From: Metapseudomonas otitidis
GTDB lineage: Bacteria > Pseudomonadota > Gammaproteobacteria > Pseudomonadales > Pseudomonadaceae
Assembly: GCF_900111835.1 (NCBI RefSeq)
Contig: NZ_FOJP01000009.1
Location: 124,001-188,000 of the forward strand
DNA: 64,000 nucleotides
Direction: 5' to 3'
The notes under the pieces were generated by a model. That model saw only the letters and a list, made by a program, of their open reading frames with translations. It was not told the DNA's origin and did no database searches. Every line of letters starts with the position of its first letter. Positions within the stretch are counted from its first letter, which is position 1. Shown piece by piece: positions 59,101 to 64,000 of this stretch. Both the position numbers and the translations under genes were made by a program.

Positions 59101-60315
59101 TCAGTCCTGGCCGTCGCGGTCGCGGAACCCCAGCAGGTAGAGGATGCCGTCCAGCCCCAGGGTGGAGATGGCCTGCTTGGCCGACTGCTTGACCAGCGGC
59201 TTGGCACGGAAGGCCACGCCCAGGCCGGCCAGGCCCAGCATCGGCAGGTCGTTGGCGCCGTCGCCCACGGCGATGGTCTGCTCCAGGCGCAACCCCTCGC
59301 GCTCGGCCAGCTCGCGCAGCAGGTCGGCCTTGCGCTGGGCGTCGACGATGGGCTCCACCGCCATGCCGGTCAGCTTGCCGTCGACGATCTGCAGCTCGTT
59401 GGCGAACACGTAGTCGATGCCCAGCTTGGCCTGCAGCTGCTTGGCGAAATAGGTGAAGCCCCCGGAGAGGATCGCGGTCTTGTAGCCCAGGCGCTTGAGC
59501 TCGGCGAACAGCGTCTCGGCCCCCTCGGTCAGTCGCAGGGAGGCACCGATTTCCTGCAGCACGTCTTCGGAAAGCCCCTTGAGCAGCCCCAGGCGTTCCT
59601 TGAAGCTGGCGCGGAAATCCAGCTCGCCGCGCATCGCACGCTCGGTGATCTCGGCCACCTGATCGCCCACCCCGGCCGCCTTGGCCAGTTCGTCGATGAC
59701 CTCCGCCTCGATCAGCGTCGAGTCCATGTCGAACACCGCCAGGCGGCGGTTGCGGCGGAACACCGAATCCCGCTGGAAGGCGATGTCGACGTTCAGCTCC
59801 TGGGCCACGCTGAGGAACTCGGCCCGCAGCGCTGCCGGGTCGGCCGGCTCACCGCGCACGGAGAACTCGATGCAGCCCTTGCCCTGGCTGTCGGGCATGT
59901 CCAGCGGCATGCGCCCGGACAGGCGGTCGATGTGGTCGATGTTCAGGCCGTACTTCGCGGTGATGGCGCTGACACGCTGCAGCTGTTCGGCGGTGACCTT
60001 GCGGGTCAGCAGGGTGACGATGTGGCGGGCCTTGCCCTGGCCTCCGACCCAGGTCTGGTAGTCGGCTTCCGACACCGGCGTGAAGCGCACCTGCTGGTCC
60101 AGCTTGTAGGCGGTGAACAGCACGTCCTTCAGCACCGACGAGCCCTGCTCGGTACCGGGGATCTCCACCAGGATGCCGAACGACAGGGTGTCGTGGATGA
60201 CGGCCTGGCCGATGTCGAGGATGTTGACGCCGCCCTGCGCCAGGACGCCGGTGATCGCCGCGGTCAGACCGGGCCGATCCTCACCGGTGATGTTGATCAG
60301 GACTATTTCGCGCAA
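59101..60315 (-). CDS. serB: Phosphoserine phosphatase SerB
   Basis: 404 aa. Two ACT-like regions fill the N-terminus (~1-165), followed by a HAD phosphatase with nucleophile Asp196 and Asp198 (FDMDSTLIEAE) and GDGANDLPML near the end. It makes serine in the last step of its synthesis. The start is TTG at 60315, preceded by AGGAGG at ideal spacing and giving the family N-terminus MREIVLINITG. An ATG 10 codons upstream lacks a ribosome site. It diverges from the AhpA-like gene. Confidence 0.95.
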   Translation of the reverse strand: MREIVLINITGEDRPGLTAAITGVLAQGGVNILDIGQAVIHDTLSFGILVEIPGTEQGSSVLKDVLFTAYKLDQQVRFTPVSEADYQTWVGGQGKARHIVTLLTRKVTAEQLQRVSAITAKYGLNIDHIDRLSGRMPLDMPDSQGKGCIEFSVRGEPADPAALRAEFLSVAQELNVDIAFQRDSVFRRNRRLAVFDMDSTLIEAEVIDELAKAAGVGDQVAEITERAMRGELDFRASFKERLGLLKGLSEDVLQEIGASLRLTEGAETLFAELKRLGYKTAILSGGFTYFAKQLQAKLGIDYVFANELQIVDGKLTGMAVEPIVDAQRKADLLRELAEREGLRLEQTIAVGDGANDLPMLGLAGLGVAFRAKPLVKQSAKQAISTLGLDGILYLLGFRDRDGQD

Positions 60316-60448
60316 GGCGCACCTCCTGCAGTGGAAAAGGCGCACATTCTACCCACTTTCCCGGCCCGGCGAGCATGCCGGCCGCTTTGCCCTGCGGGGG
60401 GCGCTCGCTATACTGCGCCCCAATTCCGTCCGAGAAGAGCCGAGCTCT

Positions 60449-61975
60449 GTGAACCGGCCCACGTCCGTCAAACCCGACAACTTCTTCCTGCTGATCTTCA
60501 ACGCCCTGCGCCAGCGCCGTGTGCCGATCGCCTTGCGCATCGCCAGCCACAGCCTGCTCCTGGTTGCCCTGGCGCTGGTGATCTACGCCTGGGTGATGGG
60601 CATGCAGTTCCGCCAGGCCATGCAGCAGCAGGCCGACGCCCTCGGCCAGAGCCTCACCGCGCAGACGGCCGCGTCCGCCACCGAGCTGCTGGTGTCCAAC
60701 GACATCCTCAGCCTCAACGTCCTGCTCAACAACCTGGTGAAGAACCCGCTGGTGGCCCATGCCGCCATCTACAGCGTGGACAACCGCATCCTCGCCGAGG
60801 CCGGCTCGCGGCCCAAGCAGGGCCTGCTGGGCGAAACCACCGGGCTGTACTCCACCCCCATCACCTTCCAGGAAGTCATCGCCGGGCACCTGCGCCTGAG
60901 CCTGGACATGCAGCAGTTCCAGCAGCCGATGACCATCAGCCTGCAGAGCATGGGCCTGTTGAGCCTCATCCTGCTGGCCCTGACGCTGTCCCTCAGCCTG
61001 CGCCTGGGTCGCCACCTATCCACGCCGCTGCTGCAACTGCGGGTATGGCTGCGTGACCCGGACGACCCCGCCCCCGGTGCCGGCCGCCAGGATGAGCTGG
61101 GCGACCTCGCCCGCCAGCTCCAGGCCCGCCTGGTGCCGGAGAAGCCCGAGCCGGAACCCGAGCCCGAACCGGACTACCCGGAACTCGAAGACGACGACCT
61201 CCAGCCCGAACCGGGCCTGGAAGACGAAGAAGACGTCTTCGAAGTCCGCGACCTGCGCGACACCCGTTACGACGTCGAGGATGAGCTGCCCAGCCGCCTG
61301 TTCACCCCGGACGATGACGACCCCTTCGCCGAGCTGCGTCCGGTGGAGGAGCCGCCCCGTGCGCCGGCCATTGAGCCCCCAGCACCGGTCCAACCCAGCG
61401 TGCCCCAGCGCAGCGCCGTGCTCGCCGTGCAACTGGGCGCCCAGGACCAGCTGCGCCGCCTGCCGCGCTCGCGCCTGCTGGACCTGCTGCAACGCTACCG
61501 CGACTGCCTCGACCAAGCCGCCACCCTCTACCAGGGCGAGCTGCACACCCTCAACGACGGCAGCAGCCTGATGCTGTTCCACAGCCTCGACAGCGGCGAG
61601 GACCACCTCACCCATGCGCTGTGCTGCGGCGAGCTGCTGCGTGCCCTGGGCCACGCCCTGCAGATCGAGGTGGCCGACAGCGGCATCACCCTCCAGCTGC
61701 AGCTGGGCCTGACCCTCGGCGACAGCCTGGCCGGCATGAGCCAAGGCGACCTGCTGCTGGACGACGTGACCCAGGCCGCCCTCGCGCTCAGCCAGCACAG
61801 CCGCAACCTGCTGCTGGTGGACCGCGCCATCGCCGATGACCCGCTGGTGCGCCAGCGGGCGCGTGTGCGTGCCATCGCCAGCCCCGAAGGCGCCTGCTGC
61901 GTTGAACGCCTGCTGGAACCCTACCCCTCGCTGCTGGAACGCCAGCTGGCCCGCATGCACGAAGCCCGGCACTGA
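60449..61975 (+). CDS. AhpA/Smp-type membrane protein fused to a degenerate nucleotide-cyclase-like domain
   Basis: 508 aa. Two membrane helices (~30-52 and ~170-195) flank a periplasmic domain like that of E. coli Smp/YtjB (AhpA), which also sits beside serB. A highly acidic linker follows (~230-325, runs of EPEPEP and DDDD). The last ~180 residues resemble the class III cyclase fold (AVLAVQL, LNDGSSLMLF, LQLGLTLGDSLAG, then a VTQAALALS helix), but the first metal aspartate position reads Gln/Leu, so catalysis is unlikely. The GTG start has only a weak ribosome site. From memory this is PA4961. The function is unknown. Confidence 0.72.
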   Translation: MNRPTSVKPDNFFLLIFNALRQRRVPIALRIASHSLLLVALALVIYAWVMGMQFRQAMQQQADALGQSLTAQTAASATELLVSNDILSLNVLLNNLVKNPLVAHAAIYSVDNRILAEAGSRPKQGLLGETTGLYSTPITFQEVIAGHLRLSLDMQQFQQPMTISLQSMGLLSLILLALTLSLSLRLGRHLSTPLLQLRVWLRDPDDPAPGAGRQDELGDLARQLQARLVPEKPEPEPEPEPDYPELEDDDLQPEPGLEDEEDVFEVRDLRDTRYDVEDELPSRLFTPDDDDPFAELRPVEEPPRAPAIEPPAPVQPSVPQRSAVLAVQLGAQDQLRRLPRSRLLDLLQRYRDCLDQAATLYQGELHTLNDGSSLMLFHSLDSGEDHLTHALCCGELLRALGHALQIEVADSGITLQLQLGLTLGDSLAGMSQGDLLLDDVTQAALALSQHSRNLLLVDRAIADDPLVRQRARVRAIASPEGACCVERLLEPYPSLLERQLARMHEARH

Positions 61976-61998
61976 GCCGGGCGCCACGGAACGGCGAC

Positions 61999-62547
61999 AT
62001 GACCACACTGATCACCCATCCCCTGCCGGTGCTTGCCGTGGGCATCGCCCTGGGCAGCCGGGTCATTCCCCCGCGCCTGCTGCTAGCCGGCCTGATTGCC
62101 GCCTGCCTGCCGGACGCCGACGTGCTCGCCTTCAAGCTGGGCATCGCCTATGCCGATGCCTTCGGCCACCGGGGATTCAGCCATTCGCTGCTGTTCGCCG
62201 CGCTCTGCGCCGCACTGGCCGCCCTGCTCTGTCGCCCGCTGCGCTGCGGCCCTCTGAAGGCGGGCCTGTTCGTCGGCCTGGCGGCCCTCAGCCACAGCGC
62301 CCTGGACGCACTCACCAACGGCGGCCTGGGTGTCGCCTGGTTCTGGCCATGGAGCCAGGAGCGCTACTTCCTGCCCTGGCGCCCCATCGAGGTCTCGCCC
62401 TTCATCAAGGGCTTCTTCAGCGCCCGCGGCCTGGCCGTGCTGGCTTCGGAAGCCCGCTGGGTCTGGTTGCCCTGCCTGGCTGTCGCGCTGTCCGGCTTCA
62501 CCCTGCGCCACCTGCTGCTGCGCTCGCCGCAACGAGACCACGCCTGA
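61999..62547 (+). CDS. DUF457 membrane-bound metal-dependent hydrolase (YdjM/YfhO-like)
   Basis: 182 aa with about four membrane helices. The family's metal-binding signatures are visible: LPDADV near residue 37, GHRGFSHS near 56 and LSHSALDALTNGG near 95. Such proteins are annotated as inner-membrane hydrolases; some are SOS-induced in E. coli, but the substrate is unknown. It lies 23 bases after the AhpA-like gene and is probably co-transcribed with it. No LexA box was seen upstream. Confidence 0.8.
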   Translation: MTTLITHPLPVLAVGIALGSRVIPPRLLLAGLIAACLPDADVLAFKLGIAYADAFGHRGFSHSLLFAALCAALAALLCRPLRCGPLKAGLFVGLAALSHSALDALTNGGLGVAWFWPWSQERYFLPWRPIEVSPFIKGFFSARGLAVLASEARWVWLPCLAVALSGFTLRHLLLRSPQRDHA

Positions 62548-62561
62548 ACGCCTGGCTGAAA

Positions 62562-62600
62562 TGAAAACGCCGCGCTCCCTGGGGATGCGCGGCGTTTTCA
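62562..62600. terminator. Bidirectional terminator after the DUF457 gene
   Basis: A 14-bp perfect stem TGAAAACGCCGCGC / GCGCGGCGTTTTCA with an 11-base loop between convergent genes. Confidence 0.88.
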
Positions 62601-62619
62601 CAGGTGGAACGGCACACCG

Positions 62620-63336
62620 CTAGAAGCGGAACACCTCCACATCGGTACGCACCGGAGCCGCCATCGGGATCTTCGGTTGCGCCGGCTCCCGGCTGTTGCG
62701 CGCGGGCGCGGGACTGGGCTTGCGCGTCTCCCCGGCAGCGGGCGCGGAGGCCTGGCCCTCCAGGGGTTTCACGGCGCCCGCGAGTTGCTCGGCCAGTTGC
62801 TGCAGCAACTGGCTCTGGGCGCGAACCTGATCGCCCGCCGAACCGTCATGGGGCTGCTCCAGGCGCACCAAGCGGCTGTCACGCAGTTGGCCGGCCTTGT
62901 CCAGCACCCGCCACTGGGCTTCCAGCACCGCCGGGCGCTGGGGGCCGGAGTCCAGGCGGTTGATGCTCAGCAGCACCTGGGCGTCCGGGGTGAAACCCGG
63001 GTTGGCAGGGGCCAGCACCAGGCGCTGACTGTCCAGGCGCCAGGCCAGTTGGCGCAGCAGGAGCTGGTCGATGTCGCCGGCCAGGCTGCCGGCCCAGCGC
63101 CCCTCGGTGGAGGCGGTCAGGCTGCCGTCGGGCTGGCGTTGCAAGAGGGTTTCGCGCTGCAGGTAGTCCGCCACGGACACTGGGCCCAGCAGCACGGCCA
63201 TGCCGGCAGCCTGGGAGGGCAGCTCGGAGTTGCCGGTCTCCAGCTGGTAGAGCGGCGCGGGTGGGGTGTGGACGCAACCCGCCAGCCCCAGGAGGCTGGT
63301 CAGCAGCGCCAGGAGTGGAAGTCGTACGACGTTCAT
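62620..63336 (-). CDS. PqiC-like / ABC transport auxiliary lipoprotein
   Basis: 238 aa. Lipobox LAGC (Cys21) marks an outer-membrane-type lipoprotein. The body (~28-185) has the repeated strand pattern of the PqiC/LptE-like auxiliary family (LYQLETG, MAVLLGPVSVADYLQRETLL, then LRDSRLV). The C-terminal ~50 residues are a Pro/Ala/Arg-rich extension. Such proteins support lipid or intermembrane transport by MCE-type systems. No pqiAB genes are nearby. From memory it is PA4963. The ATG at 63336 gives the proper signal; the longer frame adds 7 residues before it. Confidence 0.72.
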   Translation of the reverse strand: MNVVRLPLLALLTSLLGLAGCVHTPPAPLYQLETGNSELPSQAAGMAVLLGPVSVADYLQRETLLQRQPDGSLTASTEGRWAGSLAGDIDQLLLRQLAWRLDSQRLVLAPANPGFTPDAQVLLSINRLDSGPQRPAVLEAQWRVLDKAGQLRDSRLVRLEQPHDGSAGDQVRAQSQLLQQLAEQLAGAVKPLEGQASAPAAGETRKPSPAPARNSREPAQPKIPMAAPVRTDVEVFRF

Positions 63337-63493
63337 CTGTCTGCTCTTCCGGGCCACACGCGGCGGCCCTGTTCGAATTCATCTCGGGGCGCCCGCCATG
63401 GCGGGGCCGTCAGGGGGCACTATCATCCGCCAATGCGGCGGACGACTCCAGCCTCGCGCGTCGAATGGCAGGCGCCAAGGCGCCGCCGGGCGG

Positions 63494-64000
63494 TCAACCC
63501 GGCAGCTCCACCTGCAGTGCATCGACCCGCTGGAATCCACGGGGCAGCTTGTTGCCACGCCGTCCGCGCTCGCCCTTGTAGTGCTCAAGGTCGTCAGCCT
63601 TGAGCGACAGCGTGCGCTTGCCGGCCTGCAACACCAGGGTGGCGCCGGCGGGCAGCACGGCCAGGTCGGCCAGGTATTCCTCGCGGCTGGCAACGCGCTC
63701 GCCGGGGATGCCGATGATCTTGTTGCCCTTGCCCTTGGCCAGCTGCGGCAGGTCCGCAACCTTGAACAGCAACAGGCGCCCTTCGGTGGTCACAGCGGCG
63801 AGGCAGTCCTCCTCCAGGCTGCCGAGGGGACGCGGCGCCATCACCCGCGAACCTTCCGGCAGGCTGACCAACGCCTTGCCGGCCTTGTTCTTGGCCTGCA
63901 GGTCGGCGCCCTTGACCACGAAGCCGTAGCCCGCGTCCGAGGCGATCACGTAGAGCGCGTCGTCGTCCGGCAGCAGCACGCATTCGAAGGTGGCCCCCGG
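63494..64000 (-). CDS. parC: DNA topoisomerase IV subunit A, C-terminal part (cut by window edge)
   Basis: 169 codons are present; the frame is open through base 64000, so the 5' part lies outside. The visible part is the C-terminal beta-pinwheel, with blades such as GRLLLFKVADLPQLAKGKG and NKIIGI. It follows PA4964 parC in the expected order and orientation. ParC/ParE decatenate daughter chromosomes; the quinolone-resistance region is not in view. The 157 bases between parC and the PqiC gene hold no clear promoter or terminator to my eye. Confidence 0.92.
   Translation of the reverse strand, partial: PGATFECVLLPDDDALYVIASDAGYGFVVKGADLQAKNKAGKALVSLPEGSRVMAPRPLGSLEEDCLAAVTTEGRLLLFKVADLPQLAKGKGNKIIGIPGERVASREEYLADLAVLPAGATLVLQAGKRTLSLKADDLEHYKGERGRRGNKLPRGFQRVDALQVELPG

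Overview
This window looks like core chromosome of a high-GC gammaproteobacterium, almost certainly a Pseudomonas. From memory, the run from the DISM/GGDEF gene through alr, dnaB, rplI, rpsR, rpsF, rlmB, rnr, tRNA-Leu, purA, hisZ, hflC, hflK, hflX, hfq, miaA, mutL, amiB, tsaE, nnr, queG, orn, rsgA, motB, motA, rhdA, psd, fimX, serB to parC matches the order of P. aeruginosa PA4928-PA4964. The 20-residue azurin leader, the FimX with degenerate active sites and the RhdA CQTHHR loop also fit. Species was not determined. I see no phage, IS element, CRISPR array or plasmid gene.

Left part (1-17.3 kb) is the more variable side. Positions 106-5061 form a lysine/pipecolate catabolic locus: an amaB-amaA operon diverging from a LysR regulator and a DUF1338 (HglS-type) oxygenase. 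Azurin follows, then a LOG-family hydrolase, a DCC-family protein and a GNAT. Next is a two-gene lipoprotein pair, a parallel beta-helix protein and a diheme cytochrome, of unknown function. A 509-base gap holds two diverged copies of a ~155-base hairpin repeat and then a near-perfect sigma-54 promoter. That promoter precedes a three-gene cluster: transglutaminase-DUF2126, permuted ATP-grasp/alpha-E, and a second transglutaminase. This cluster is the best candidate here for a poorly described biochemical system.

Middle part (17.3-35.8 kb) carries ygiQ, a membrane diguanylate cyclase, alr, dnaB, the rpsF-rpsR-DUF2232-rplI ribosomal operon with a clear promoter and leader hairpin, rlmB-rnr, two identical tRNA-Leu(CAG) genes behind a strong promoter, a chemoreceptor, and purA/hisZ/DUF2065.

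Right part (35.8-64 kb) is a long minus-strand series. It starts at nnr and runs tsaE-amiB-mutL-miaA-hfq-hflX-hflK-hflC with tiny gaps or overlaps. Beyond nnr lie queG, orn, a membrane methyltransferase, rsgA, and motAB with a FliA-like promoter. Then come an HDOD protein, rhdA-psd, a PilZ-like protein next to fimX (c-di-GMP and type IV pili), serB beside an AhpA/Smp-type membrane protein fused to a cyclase-like domain, a DUF457 protein, a PqiC-like lipoprotein, and the 3' end of parC at the window edge. Convergent gene pairs are usually separated by clear stem-loop terminators. Coordinates, motifs and spacings were read by eye. Family names and comparisons with named species come from memory, not from searches.
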